In this document: positions 15,615 to 24,867 of the stretch, one piece after another
Numbering within the stretch: position 1 is the stretch's first letter
Layout of the letters: each line of letters begins with the position of its first letter
Source of the DNA: an uncultured Elusimicrobiales bacterium
Lineage (GTDB): Bacteria; Elusimicrobiota; Elusimicrobia; Elusimicrobiales; Elusimicrobiaceae
Direction: 5' to 3'
NCBI GenBank assembly: GCA_944324645.1
Contig: CALUXB010000001.1
Coordinates: 492,837 to 556,836, forward strand
DNA: 64,000 nucleotides
Program-made: the position numbers and the translations under genes
The notes under the pieces: model-generated
Database searches by the model: none
What the model was told of the DNA's origin: nothing
The model's input: only the letters and a program-made list of their open reading frames with translations

Positions 15615-18221
15615 ATGCCTATACATACCATACAGACCAACTTTTCCGGCGGGGAGATTAGCCCGCACCTCTACAGCCAGGCTGCAGCCCAGGGGGAAGG
15701 ATCCTGGTTAAAGACGGCCTGCAACTTTTTAGTGCACCCGCAGGGAGGGGCTTCTAACCGGCCCGGCACAGCGTATGTGGCCAGTGCCAAATACAGCAAT
15801 AAAAATGCCCGTTTAATCCCATTTGTGCTGGGAGAAGAAGAAGCCTATGTATTGGAGTTGGGGCATAAGTATATGCGGGTGCACGCCCCAGCGGGAACTT
15901 TGCTTGATACAAATGGGGCTGTGTATGAGCTGGAGAGCCCCTACACGGAGTATGACTTGCCTGATGTGCAGTATGTACAGTATGAACAAACGCTTTTTTT
16001 GGTTCATCCCAGCTATTATCCCAAAAAATTACTGCGCGGAACGGACGGTTATTTTACCCTTTCGGATATGGTGATAAAAGACGGGCCGTTTATGTTGCCC
16101 AATACGGAGGAAAACAAAAAGCTGCGTTTGGTCAGCCAAAGCGATACGATTGTATCGGAAGGGGTGAGGGCCACGCTGTCTTTTTTGCCGGTAAGCTATC
16201 CCAACTATTTTATTCAGGCCTACTGGAAAGGGGAGCGTTTTTATAATCCCAGTGACTATGGCTTTAATGTGGGGGAAGTGGTCTATGCTTTTAACCTGCG
16301 TTGCAGTGCAGACGGCTGCCAGGCCTACAATCAGGGCGGCGTGCTGCGTATAGAATCCCCCAAAGCAACCGGCGGTGATTTTAACGGTACGGAGCTGATG
16401 ATTTACTACCGGCAGGGAATTATCGCCCCGCCGAATTTAATTGTTACACACGCATTGAGCGGCGGATGTAACGCCGGAGAAATTATCAGCCAAGGAGAAC
16501 CGAAATGGTATCTGGAGGCGGATTTTGACGCGTTTGTTCCGGGGCAGGTGGGGGCTTTGTTTGCTTTGCGCCACCGGGTGGAAAGCCCTTCAGAAAGCGG
16601 CACATTAACCTATCAGGAAACATCTAAAGTAATTAAAACCGGGGGAGATTGGCGCTTGCGTACGACGGGGAGCTGGTATGGGGAAATTGTGCTTGAGTCT
16701 TCAACAGATAATACAACGTGGGAGAAAGTAAAGCATTTTACCAAAGCACAAGGAGAAGATAATTTAAACACTTTGGGCAGTTTAGAAGTGTCGGCCAAAA
16801 TGTATTATTTGCGCATTCGCTGCCAGGGTATTAACGGAGAAATGGGATATGTGCTGCAGGCAGACTCTTTTAACCAAGAGGGGATAGTCAAAGCAGAAAA
16901 TTATGTAAGCGAACAGAAAATGCAAGTCAGCATCCAGCGTGCGTTGGGGGTGGAAGAAGAGTGGACGGCAGATTGGTCTGAGGGATCTTTCAGCCCGCAA
17001 TCCGGTTACCCTTCCTGTGTATTTTTCTATCAAGACAGGCTGGGGTTTGCCGGCAGTAAAAAAGAACCCCAAACCATTTGGTTTTCCAAGACGGGAGAGT
17101 ATGAAGATTTTGGCTACTTGCGCACTTTGGAAGATTCGGATTCTATCAGCTTAACGCTCTCCGGCAAAAAATTGAATGCCATCAATTCCGTGGCGGTCGG
17201 CGCAAAATTACTGTTATTTACAGCCGGCAGCGAATGGAGCCTGGGCTGTTCCGGCGCGCTGACTCCGTACAATATAGAAATTCACCAGGAAGGGGAGCGC
17301 GGCGCCAGCCGTGTGCCGCCCATTGTGGTGGGGAACCGTACCCTGTTTGTGCAGTCGCGCGGAAGCGTACTGCGGGATTTCTATTACCAGTACAGTACGG
17401 CTTCTTATACCGGGCGGGATTTAACATTGCGGGCACGTCATTTATTTTTTAATCAAGAAATAAAAGAAATGGCTTACCAACAAGAGCCGGACAATCTGAT
17501 TTGGTGCGTGTTGGGAGACGGAAGTTTGCTCTCTTTAACCTATTTGCCGGAGGAAGATATTTTTGCTTGGACGCGCCATCAGACGCAAGGCAAGTTTTTA
17601 AGCATATGCAGTATCCCGTCCAGCGGCTATGATCAGACCTGGCTGCTGGTAGATCGCAATGGCGTGCGTTGTGTGGAGCGTTTATTGCCGCGTCTGACTA
17701 GCAAAGAAACACAAGACCAAGTATTTCTAGATTGCAGCGTATCTAAAAAAAGCAGCGAAACTTTTACAGAATTGGGAGGCCTTGCTCATTTAGAAGGTGT
17801 TGCCGTCAGTGTGTTGGCAGACGGCAGCCCGCTTAGCGGTTTGATGGTTACGAACGGCAAAATACAGCTGCCTTCGGCTGTGCATACGGCCCACGCGGGT
17901 TTGCCTTACCAAGCCACATTGCAGACTTTGCCGCCTGATTATACGTTTTCAGACGGAACACAACAAGACCGCAAACGCCGTCCCGCACAAGTGATGATAA
18001 AAGTGTTAGACAGTTTAGGTGGAGAGATAGGTATGACGGAGGAAAAGTTGGATGCGCTGGCTGGATATGCGGCCTCTGTGTACGGGGAACCGGCCCCGCT
18101 GCAGACGCGTGATTACATTAAACTTTTTCCCGCTTGCCATAGTTATTTTCCGTCTGTTACGTTTGTGCAAAAAGATCCGCTGCCTGTTACCTTGTTAGCC
18201 ATTATTACCCAGCTTTGTTAG
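15615..18221 (+). CDS. Tail tubular protein B-like nozzle protein
   Basis: An 868-residue, beta-rich protein. The N terminus QTNFSGGEISPHLYSQ followed by N-F-L-V-H-P-Q-G-G-A-S-N-R-P-G-T is highly typical of podovirus tail nozzle proteins (T7 gp12-like in role). Further conserved parts include FYQDRLGFAGSKKEPQTIWFS and GERGASRVPPIVVGNRTLFV. The protein is expected to form the tapered tail tube tip through which DNA leaves. I use ATG 15615, with GGAGG nine to ten bases upstream, not the in-frame 15570 start that lies inside gene A. A strong terminator follows 8 bp later, so this ends a sub-operon. Confidence 0.9.
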   Translation: MPIHTIQTNFSGGEISPHLYSQAAAQGEGSWLKTACNFLVHPQGGASNRPGTAYVASAKYSNKNARLIPFVLGEEEAYVLELGHKYMRVHAPAGTLLDTNGAVYELESPYTEYDLPDVQYVQYEQTLFLVHPSYYPKKLLRGTDGYFTLSDMVIKDGPFMLPNTEENKKLRLVSQSDTIVSEGVRATLSFLPVSYPNYFIQAYWKGERFYNPSDYGFNVGEVVYAFNLRCSADGCQAYNQGGVLRIESPKATGGDFNGTELMIYYRQGIIAPPNLIVTHALSGGCNAGEIISQGEPKWYLEADFDAFVPGQVGALFALRHRVESPSESGTLTYQETSKVIKTGGDWRLRTTGSWYGEIVLESSTDNTTWEKVKHFTKAQGEDNLNTLGSLEVSAKMYYLRIRCQGINGEMGYVLQADSFNQEGIVKAENYVSEQKMQVSIQRALGVEEEWTADWSEGSFSPQSGYPSCVFFYQDRLGFAGSKKEPQTIWFSKTGEYEDFGYLRTLEDSDSISLTLSGKKLNAINSVAVGAKLLLFTAGSEWSLGCSGALTPYNIEIHQEGERGASRVPPIVVGNRTLFVQSRGSVLRDFYYQYSTASYTGRDLTLRARHLFFNQEIKEMAYQQEPDNLIWCVLGDGSLLSLTYLPEEDIFAWTRHQTQGKFLSICSIPSSGYDQTWLLVDRNGVRCVERLLPRLTSKETQDQVFLDCSVSKKSSETFTELGGLAHLEGVAVSVLADGSPLSGLMVTNGKIQLPSAVHTAHAGLPYQATLQTLPPDYTFSDGTQQDRKRRPAQVMIKVLDSLGGEIGMTEEKLDALAGYAASVYGEPAPLQTRDYIKLFPACHSYFPSVTFVQKDPLPVTLLAIITQLC

Positions 18222-18226
18222 GCGTC

Positions 18227-18254
18227 AAAAAACGCCCGGGTGGCCGGGCGTTTT
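18227..18254. terminator. Bidirectional intrinsic terminator
   Basis: AAAACGCCCGG/CCGGGCGTTTT with a 4-nt loop, flanked by A-run and T-run, lies between the converging nozzle gene and the opposite-strand membrane-protein gene, so it can serve both. Confidence 0.9.
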
Positions 18255-18272
18255 AAAAAGAGAGCGCTGTAT

Positions 18273-19052
18273 TTACGGCAAGGTGGGCGCAGGCGTATCA
18301 GCCGCGGCCGGCTGCGGATTTTGCAGACGGAAGCTTTCCACCGTTTGATACATTTCTTCTGGCGGCATATTGCTGCCGCCCACCACATAATAGACCGTAT
18401 CTGCTTGTTTGGCCACCAGTAAAGTGAAGGCCAAATTATCTGCGGTGCCGGGTGGATAAAAATTGCCGCTTACTTGAGCTGCTGTCGTATTTGGCCCTGC
18501 ATAGACAGAAGCGATAGGGCCAAGATCCACTTCCCCTTCAAATTCTGCCTGCTCCAGGCCGGTGGTAATTTCTTGCAATAAATCCATTGCCGTATCCAGT
18601 GAGAGCTCTTTGGCTTGGCGTGCAATAGCGTAGAAGGTAAAAGGGAAAAACCCGTCTTCTTCATCGGATTCATAGAAGAAAACGTTAGTGTCAAACCCTA
18701 CTTTAAAAGAGATGTTTTCTACGTCAATCCAATCACTCAAAACCGTTCCGTCATAGAGCGTCAGGCTGAAAGGATAGCGTGTGTCTGCATACGGATAAGC
18801 CCCATATACCGGTTCTGTGCGGGATTGGACGGCTTCAATAATAGGAGTAAAAGGCTGCAGAAATTTGTTCAAGGTATAAACCGTTGCCCAAACGGTGCCC
18901 GCCAGCAACAAGACGGTAGCTACCCCGGCCAAAATCAGAGGCCAAAAGTTGCGCTGTTTTTTAAATAAAATCCAAATCAATTTAAAAAACAGAAAGAAAA
19001 TGCCATACAATATGGCAGCCCCAATCAATCCCACCAAGATCAACCAAATCAT
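18273..19052 (-). CDS. Membrane-anchored protein of unknown function (phage accessory gene)
   Basis: A 259-residue protein on the opposite strand of the phage operon. Two hydrophobic segments lie near the N terminus (about residues 2-30 and 37-58), separated by a short basic loop (ILFKKQRN); the remaining 200 residues are predicted to face the periplasm and end in a Pro/Ala-rich tail. The start has AAGGAG upstream, and its 5' end faces the gp13-like gene with no room for a large promoter. Location and orientation suggest a moron, perhaps lysogenic conversion or exclusion of other phages. No family recognised. Confidence 0.7.
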   Translation of the reverse strand: MIWLILVGLIGAAILYGIFFLFFKLIWILFKKQRNFWPLILAGVATVLLLAGTVWATVYTLNKFLQPFTPIIEAVQSRTEPVYGAYPYADTRYPFSLTLYDGTVLSDWIDVENISFKVGFDTNVFFYESDEEDGFFPFTFYAIARQAKELSLDTAMDLLQEITTGLEQAEFEGEVDLGPIASVYAGPNTTAAQVSGNFYPPGTADNLAFTLLVAKQADTVYYVVGGSNMPPEEMYQTVESFRLQNPQPAAADTPAPTLP

Positions 19053-19069
19053 ACTTGCTCCTTTTGAAT

Positions 19070-19582
19070 ATGGAAAGTTTCTTTTCTCATCATATTAGTT
19101 TAGAGCGTCTTTGTAAAGAGCATTTAGACGAGATATGCCCTTTCCTGCGTTGGCAAGACCAACAAGAAATGTGGGCGGCTTACCGCCTGCCGGCGCGGGA
19201 GGCGCTGGCTCTATGTTGGAAGCATTCTTCTTTCGCGGTGGCAATGCGCTACCGGGGGTGTGTGGCGGCGGTAGCCGGGGTGGAAGGGCAGACATTGCTG
19301 GGCGGCCGCGGTTGTGTGTGGTCTTGGACGGCAGAGGCGGTTTTGCGCTGCCCCAAATCTTTTTGGCAGGTATCCTGCCGGCTGTTGCAGCAATTTCAGC
19401 AGCTGTACCCTATGTTGTATGCCGCGTGCGATGAACGCTACCTTTCTGCCCGTCGCTATTTATTGCGTTTGGGGGCACGGCAAGCCGGGGAAAAATTCTA
19501 TTTGGCGGGAAAGGAAACCCGCTTTGTGCCATATGTTTTTGCCGCCCCTGCGGGGCGTATATTCATAAATAAGGAGAAATGA
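19070..19582 (+). CDS. T7 gp13-like / DUF2833 acetyltransferase-like phage protein
   Basis: A 170-residue protein with the pattern of the T7 gp13 / DUF2833 group, which has a GNAT-like fold: AVAMRYRGCVAAVAGVEG, then LLGGRGCVWSWTAEAV, then FWQVSCRLLQQFQQLYPML, and a final R-R-Y-L-L-R-L-G-A-R. In T7 this protein is needed for virion assembly, although it may not be abundant in mature particles. ATG 19070 is preferred; a TTG at 19055 is possible, and neither has a strong ribosome site. It directly precedes the gp14-like gene (1 bp apart), mirroring T7 gene order 13-14-15. Confidence 0.68.
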   Translation: MESFFSHHISLERLCKEHLDEICPFLRWQDQQEMWAAYRLPAREALALCWKHSSFAVAMRYRGCVAAVAGVEGQTLLGGRGCVWSWTAEAVLRCPKSFWQVSCRLLQQFQQLYPMLYAACDERYLSARRYLLRLGARQAGEKFYLAGKETRFVPYVFAAPAGRIFINKEK

Positions 19583-19583
19583 T

Positions 19584-20099
19584 ATGGGAGGAGCCATAGG
19601 AGGAGTTTTATTTACGGGAGGAACTATTTTGTCCACGGCCGCTTCGCTGTTGGGAAAAGACGCGGCGGAAAACGATTATTATCAGTCTGTTGCGGCTACG
19701 GCCGAGGCCCAAGCCCGTCAGACGGAGGAAACTGCCCGGCGCAACGCAGAATATATTTTTGAAGATGCCGCATACCAAAACAGTCAATTGATTCGGAATT
19801 ATTCTTCTGTATTGGGCCAACAAAAAACTGCACTGGCTGCCAGCGGGTTGGGGGCGTCTTCTGTCACCGCGCAAATGATATTAAAAAACAGCCGCTTAAA
19901 CGCATTGCTGGACCAAGAAATGCTTAACGACAATATGGACCGTGCTGTATATGAAAACAATACTTCCGCTGCATTGGAGGCAATGCAATACCGCACGCAA
20001 GCCCAACAATACCGCCGCGCCAACCGCCTGCGCCCCAGCCTTTGGACCCAGGTGGGGAGCACCTTGGGCGGGTTGTTTTCTTCTGGAAGAAGCTATTAA
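19584..20099 (+). CDS. T7 gp14-like internal virion (ejection) protein
   Basis: A 171-residue protein with a Gly/Ala-rich hydrophobic N terminus (MGGAIGGVLFTGGTILSTAA) followed by a long helix rich in Ala, Gln, Arg and Glu, and the conserved region LAASGLGASSVTAQMIL. This matches T7 gp14-type internal core proteins, which are ejected to form an outer-membrane pore for genome entry. The start has AAGGAG upstream and lies 1 bp after the gp13-like stop. Confidence 0.78.
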   Translation: MGGAIGGVLFTGGTILSTAASLLGKDAAENDYYQSVAATAEAQARQTEETARRNAEYIFEDAAYQNSQLIRNYSSVLGQQKTALAASGLGASSVTAQMILKNSRLNALLDQEMLNDNMDRAVYENNTSAALEAMQYRTQAQQYRRANRLRPSLWTQVGSTLGGLFSSGRSY

Positions 20100-20108
20100 G
20101 GAGTTTAT

Positions 20109-21719
20109 ATGAGAGTACCTGTTTATCAACCCCACATAAGCTATCAGCAAACTTTGGCCCGTAATGTCAGGCTGGCCCAGCCTCTGCGGGAAGCGTCTGG
20201 CCGGAAAGAATGGACCGACTTACAATCCATCGCCGGCCTGATGGAAAGTGCATATGCGTTGCCCACTGCCCTCAATCAGACTGCAGAAGCGTTTGCTTCT
20301 TCCCAAAACCAATGGGAAAAAGAATGGGCGGAGGTGTCAAGAAAAATAAGCGGGCCCACGCAGGCCAAGAGGCAAGAATCCGCGGCTGAACAAATAAAAG
20401 CGGCATCCGCCGTGTCTGGCAAACAAGAGCAGGCACAAAAGGCGTCTTGGCAAGCAAAAGCCGAAACAAAAAACGCCTTTTCTTCTGCGGCGCGCGCACA
20501 GCAACTGCGTTTTGCGCGGGACGAAGTTTTTTCTTCCACTCCCGCAGCTGTTTCCGGCGCAGAAGCGGGCGCGAACACAAGTGCCGTAGAACGGCTGGAT
20601 GAAAAATTTATTTCGTTGTTTTCAGAGGAGGCGCAAGTTCCCGGCGCAGCGGAGAGCTTACTGGCGCAGGATTATGTCATCTTGCGTCAGGAGATAGAAA
20701 ATTTGGAAGACAAATCCCGCCGCTTTCAAGCCCAGCAAAATATACAGCAGGGGGCTGCTTCTTTTGTGCAGACGGCCGCCTTGGTCCGCACGCCGCGCGC
20801 TTTGGAAAACTATATGCAGGATAATTTGGCCTCCGCCGCCCAGGAAGCACGCCGCGCGGGCATAGAGGAAAAAGAATGGAAAGCCAAAAGCCAAATGTTG
20901 TTGCGGCAGGCAGTACGCCATAATGTGGAAGCAGCCTTGGAGGCGGGAGAAGCAGACCGGGCGGAAAAAATGTACCGTCATTTTTCGTCCCGTCTTTTAC
21001 CGCAAGAACAAACGCTTTTGCAACACAAGCTCACAAGCCGCCGGGCGGACTTGCTGGCCGAAAAACTCTGGCCTGCAGCACGCCAATTATGCACAGATGA
21101 AAAAGGGAGAATAGACGAAAAAAGCTTGGCTTCTTTTACGACGCAGCACACCACAGAGGAAGACAAAGATTTCCAGCAGGAGCTTTCTTCTTGCCTGCAA
21201 GCCCGCTTGGCCCAAAGTTACCGGCGGGATTTGCTCCACCGTGCTGCGGGATATCAACGCTTGTTACATACCACGGCAACGGAAGATTTGGCTTGTTTAA
21301 TGCTTGGCGATGAATTTAGTGCACAAGATTTATATTCTAACCGTTTGGCGCTGCACCGGTTGCAGTGCGCCCCGCAGCAATCTTCTTCTGCGCCGGTGTT
21401 TAACCGGCTCTACCAAGCCATTTTGTCAGGCCAGGCGGATGAGAACGCCACAGAAAAAGCATTGCGGGACGGCGCGCTTTCTGCCAGAGATTATTGGCGC
21501 CTTAAAAAACACACCGCTTTAGCCCAAGCGGCGGAAACAGATGGCAGGGCCCGCCTGCTCTGCCAGGCGCTGACACGTTTTTGCCGCCAAAATGAGTTAT
21601 CTGCCCAAGAAAGCGAAGAGGTGCGTTACTTTGTGTTCACCGCGGGAGAAAGTGTGCCGGAGCAAATTCAAGCGGCACATACCGTTAAAAACATCTTTCT
21701 TTTACAGGAGAATAAATAA
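20109..21719 (+). CDS. Probable phage internal virion protein (gp15-like position)
   Basis: A 536-residue, almost entirely helical, Ala/Gln/Glu-rich protein beginning MRVPVYQPHISYQQTLARN. I do not recognise a family by motif. Its place after the gp13-like and gp14-like genes and before the tail fibre is that of T7 gp15, an ejection protein that lines the DNA channel, so a virion-core role is likely. The start has AAGGAG; the stop shares one base with the tail-fibre start. No separate gp16-like transglycosylase gene follows, and no transglycosylase motif is visible here. Confidence 0.6.
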   Translation: MRVPVYQPHISYQQTLARNVRLAQPLREASGRKEWTDLQSIAGLMESAYALPTALNQTAEAFASSQNQWEKEWAEVSRKISGPTQAKRQESAAEQIKAASAVSGKQEQAQKASWQAKAETKNAFSSAARAQQLRFARDEVFSSTPAAVSGAEAGANTSAVERLDEKFISLFSEEAQVPGAAESLLAQDYVILRQEIENLEDKSRRFQAQQNIQQGAASFVQTAALVRTPRALENYMQDNLASAAQEARRAGIEEKEWKAKSQMLLRQAVRHNVEAALEAGEADRAEKMYRHFSSRLLPQEQTLLQHKLTSRRADLLAEKLWPAARQLCTDEKGRIDEKSLASFTTQHTTEEDKDFQQELSSCLQARLAQSYRRDLLHRAAGYQRLLHTTATEDLACLMLGDEFSAQDLYSNRLALHRLQCAPQQSSSAPVFNRLYQAILSGQADENATEKALRDGALSARDYWRLKKHTALAQAAETDGRARLLCQALTRFCRQNELSAQESEEVRYFVFTAGESVPEQIQAAHTVKNIFLLQENK

Positions 21720-23875
21720 TGAGCGTTTCTTACACATCTGCCAAAGTAATTTATGAGGGCAACGGACAAACTGCACAATGGGATATTCCCTTTCCCTATA
21801 TAAGTGATGAAGATTTGCAACTCTATCTGGTAGAGGCAGACGGCACGCAGCAAGCGTTGGAAGCGGACTTTACCATAGATTCGGATTTAAACGCCGTGCT
21901 TTATCCTATGCCCGATAGCCAAACACCGCTGTTGCAAAGCGGGCAAAAGCTGATGATTTTGCGCCGTACCCCATTAACCCAGCAGACGGAATTTGAAGAA
22001 CAGCAAGCCATTGACCCTTTTGTGTTGGAAGAAGGCTATGACAAGGCTATAATGATAGCCCAAGAACAGGCTGAAGAATTGACGCGTGCTATTAAGTTTC
22101 CGGCTTCTTGCAGTAATGTGCAAACTAATGCGCAAAGCTATTTGTCCCAAATTACCGGCGGGGTAACAGCGGCTCAGCTTTCCGCCCAGGCCGCCCAAAC
22201 CAGCGCAGACAACGCCGCCCAATCGGCAGCAGACGCTTCAGACGAAGCGGACCGCTCCGCTTGGAATGCAGACAATGCGCAGCAGGCTCAAATAAACGCC
22301 GCGGTGTCATATAATCAAGCCAAACAAGCTGCGGAGAGTGCTTCTTCCTCAGCAGCGTCTGCTGTAAGCAAAGCCGCTGAAGCGCAAACGGCTTCCACCT
22401 CGGCGCAGACTAGCCTGACAGCTGCCCAGCAAAGCGCGCAGGCCGCCGCTGCCTCTGCTGCAGAAGCGCAGGGTGCGCTACAAGCACATAACAGCAATGC
22501 CCAAGCGCACGCGGATATCCGCTCCACGCTTTCCGGCAAAGCAGAGCAAACGGCTTTGGTGGCGCATACGGCCCGCACGGACAACCCGCACGCGGTAACC
22601 AAAGCGCAGGTAGGCCTTGGCAATGTGGACAACACCTCAGACGCAGACAAGCCTGTGTCTGCCGCGGTGCAAGCGGCTTTGGATTTAAAGGCCAACAGCG
22701 CAGAGGTGGACGCCGATATTTCTGATATTAATGCGGCTTTAGAGCGCAAACAGGACGACGACGAGTTCCACCCGGAGGACTACGGCTGGCCCGATATCCG
22801 CCCCGCCGCGCGGCCTAATGCGGTTGTTCTGCTTGCCGGAGTAAAATCAGATTATTCCGCTTATGACAATTTGGGTTTCAAAGCCACCTGTACGGGGGGG
22901 TATAACGTTTTTATTGACGGGGTGCAATATGGCGACACTTACGCTAGCAAAAGCCAATGCTCTATCACTTGGAGTCAGTATTATGCTACGACTGGCTTTC
23001 CTGTTACCCAGCCCGAAGCCTTAATGGCGCACATCGTGCAAATTGTGCCTGCGGTGACAGGGAATACCATTACGGAATTTCAAATGGTGCGGGTGGCTGC
23101 CAGCGGGGCGGAAGCGCAGGGGCTTTTGTGGCTGCATTTAACTACACAGACGGCCCTTCCCTTTGGCAGCGTGTCTGTAAGCGGGCAATATAGCAACAAT
23201 TTGCTAAAAGCGATTAGCAGCGTGCAGAACAGCTTAAAAATAGGCAATTCCAATAATACTTTTTATGGTACGGCGGGACTGGCCTATCTGCCGGAGTGTG
23301 ATATGGCAGAGTCTATAAATCCAGGCATACTCAGTTTTGTGATAGACAGCGCACTCAAGAAAATCACGCTGGCAAACAGAAAAACAACAGGCAGTTTATA
23401 CCGGGCTTTTCACGGGTGCGTAAAATTAGAGGAAATTATTTTAAAGAATGCTTCTCTTTGCCCTTATGAAGTCCACCAAGCTTTTGCAAACTGTCAGGCT
23501 TTAAAACATCTTCCTCCGATAGACTTTAGCCAAGTCACTTCGGCCTATCAGTTTTTATACAACGGCTACAACTTAAAAGACTTGGTGTTGGACCTGTCTT
23601 ATGCGCATTTATTGCAAGTGTTCCATTTTTACAATACGCCCGGGCTGAAAGGTTTAATCGTCAGTCCGCAGGCCCCGTTTGATTATGCTACCGCACCGCA
23701 AATTAACGTGTCCAATACGGGCCTTGACCAAGCCGCGCTGGTGGCACTGTTTAACAGTTTGCCCACAGTAACGGCGGGGCAGGTAATTAATATTACGGGT
23801 GCAACAGGTGCGGCTTCTTTGACGGCAGAGCAGCTGGCTATTGCCACGAATAAGGGCTGGACGGTAACGAGATAG
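21719..23875 (+). CDS. Tail fibre protein with T7 gp17-like N terminus and BspA-type leucine-rich C-terminal region
   Basis: A 718-residue mosaic. Residues 1-150 resemble the T7 tail-fibre attachment domain (Y-x-G-N-G-x-T-x-x-W-D-I-P-F-P-Y, then ILRRTPLTQQTEF). Residues about 150-270 are an Ala/Gln/Ser-rich coiled coil. A phage-fibre repeat with KAQVGLGNVDNTSDADKP follows (about 290-315). A middle domain with several aromatic residues leads to about 540-660, where short units (FHGCVKLEEIIL, FANCQALKHLP, LYNGYNLKDLVL) look like BspA-type leucine-rich repeats. The last 40 residues carry LTAEQLAIATNKGWTV. The C-terminal part probably binds the host receptor. AGGAG precedes the start. Confidence 0.85.
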   Translation: MSVSYTSAKVIYEGNGQTAQWDIPFPYISDEDLQLYLVEADGTQQALEADFTIDSDLNAVLYPMPDSQTPLLQSGQKLMILRRTPLTQQTEFEEQQAIDPFVLEEGYDKAIMIAQEQAEELTRAIKFPASCSNVQTNAQSYLSQITGGVTAAQLSAQAAQTSADNAAQSAADASDEADRSAWNADNAQQAQINAAVSYNQAKQAAESASSSAASAVSKAAEAQTASTSAQTSLTAAQQSAQAAAASAAEAQGALQAHNSNAQAHADIRSTLSGKAEQTALVAHTARTDNPHAVTKAQVGLGNVDNTSDADKPVSAAVQAALDLKANSAEVDADISDINAALERKQDDDEFHPEDYGWPDIRPAARPNAVVLLAGVKSDYSAYDNLGFKATCTGGYNVFIDGVQYGDTYASKSQCSITWSQYYATTGFPVTQPEALMAHIVQIVPAVTGNTITEFQMVRVAASGAEAQGLLWLHLTTQTALPFGSVSVSGQYSNNLLKAISSVQNSLKIGNSNNTFYGTAGLAYLPECDMAESINPGILSFVIDSALKKITLANRKTTGSLYRAFHGCVKLEEIILKNASLCPYEVHQAFANCQALKHLPPIDFSQVTSAYQFLYNGYNLKDLVLDLSYAHLLQVFHFYNTPGLKGLIVSPQAPFDYATAPQINVSNTGLDQAALVALFNSLPTVTAGQVINITGATGAASLTAEQLAIATNKGWTVTR

Positions 23876-23884
23876 GAGCGAGTG

Positions 23885-24142
23885 ATGAGCGAAAAAGAAA
23901 TGCTGTATAAAATCTGCCCGGACGAGCAGGGCGAATATGTGGATGCGCAGGGCCAGCGGTGCAATTTGCTGGTGTGCAACGAGGTGGTATTCCCGCCGCA
24001 GGAAACGCTGGACGAAGAAGGAAATGTAGTAGAAAGCCGCGTGCCTACACCGCAGGAGCGGGGGTATTATAGCTATCCGTCCCTAGAGGCGGCATTGGCG
24101 GGGCTGGGACTTCAGAAAGCGCAAGAGGGCAGATATGAATGA
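23885..24142 (+). CDS. Small phage protein of unknown function after the tail fibre
   Basis: An 85-residue acidic soluble protein (MSEKEMLYKICPDEQGEYVD). No family recognised. It follows the fibre gene by 9 bp with AGGAG six bases before ATG 23885, and its 3' end overlaps the next gene by 8 bp. A position directly after the fibre is common for fibre chaperones or assembly factors; that is only a suggestion. Confidence 0.65.
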   Translation: MSEKEMLYKICPDEQGEYVDAQGQRCNLLVCNEVVFPPQETLDEEGNVVESRVPTPQERGYYSYPSLEAALAGLGLQKAQEGRYE

Positions 24143-24446
24143 AGAGCTGTTTAAAATGTTAGGCACGCTGGCGGTGTCTGTGGGGGGCACGTGGGTGGCT
24201 TTGCATAAAAAGCTGGAGAACCTGTCCACGCGCCTGCAGGCGGCGGAAAAGAACTTAGACAAAATGGAGCAAAACCACCGCTCCGACATTGTGGAAGTGA
24301 AAAGCAAAATTCGCTCCGCTGAGACCACACTTTCTGAAATCCGCGCACAGTATGCGGTGACTTCGGCAGACATTAAGAATTTGACTTCTTTGGTGTCTGA
24401 GCTACGCTCCGATGTCAAAACGCTGATTTCGCAGGGGGTGCAATAA
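24135..24446 (+). CDS. Small phage membrane protein with coiled coil
   Basis: A 103-residue protein with a short hydrophobic N terminus (MLGTLAVSVGGTWVAL) and a long heptad-like coiled coil to the end (KLENLSTRLQAAEKNLDKM and on). It overlaps the previous gene by 8 bp and the endolysin gene by 1 bp, so it belongs to the lysis cassette. It could be a holin accessory protein or a membrane-tethered lysis regulator. It is not the spanin, since a better spanin pair lies downstream. Confidence 0.65.
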   Translation: MNEELFKMLGTLAVSVGGTWVALHKKLENLSTRLQAAEKNLDKMEQNHRSDIVEVKSKIRSAETTLSEIRAQYAVTSADIKNLTSLVSELRSDVKTLISQGVQ

Positions 24447-24865
24447 TGCCGGTATTTAGCAAAAAAAGCGAGCAGCGTTTAAGCACCTGCCACCCGGATT
24501 TGCAGGCGGTGTGCCGCGAGCTCATCAAACAGTACGACGTTGCTGTGCTGTGCGGGCACCGAAACAAAGCCGAGCAAAACGCCGCTTTTGACGCAGGCCG
24601 CAGCCGCCTGATTTACCCGCAGAGCAAGCACAACAGCCAGCCTGCTTTAGCGGTGGATATCGCCCCGTACCCGATAAACTGGGACAATTTGTACCGCTTT
24701 CGGGAAATGCTCTGCCGCTTTGACGCGCTGGCGCGGCTCATGCGGGAGCGCGGGGAGATAGAAAGCGAATTTGAATACGGCGCGGACTGGACTAGTTTAA
24801 AGGACTATCCGCATATTGAAATAAAAAGTTACTCTCCGCAAAATGCGGGGGAAAAGGAGAAATAA
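24446..24865 (+). CDS. Endolysin, M15 family peptidase (VanY-like, L,D/D,D-peptidase)
   Basis: A 139-residue M15-type metallopeptidase common in phage lysis cassettes. The zinc site is visible as S-K-H-N-x(4)-L-A-V-D-I-A-P-Y with His62 and Asp71, and P-H-I-E-I with His123 near the C terminus. Such enzymes cut the peptide stems of peptidoglycan at the end of infection. There is no signal peptide, so release should depend on a holin, consistent with the small membrane genes on either side. The N terminus resembles family members beginning with F-S-x-x-S-x-x-x-L-x-x-C-H-P-D-L. It appears intact. Confidence 0.9.
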   Translation: MPVFSKKSEQRLSTCHPDLQAVCRELIKQYDVAVLCGHRNKAEQNAAFDAGRSRLIYPQSKHNSQPALAVDIAPYPINWDNLYRFREMLCRFDALARLMRERGEIESEFEYGADWTSLKDYPHIEIKSYSPQNAGEKEK

Positions 24866-24867
24866 GA

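Noticed and set aside
21719-23875. Diversity-generating retroelement, suggested by the BPP-1-like gene order
   Set aside because: No reverse transcriptase gene and no template/variable repeat pair near the fibre 3' end are visible in the window.
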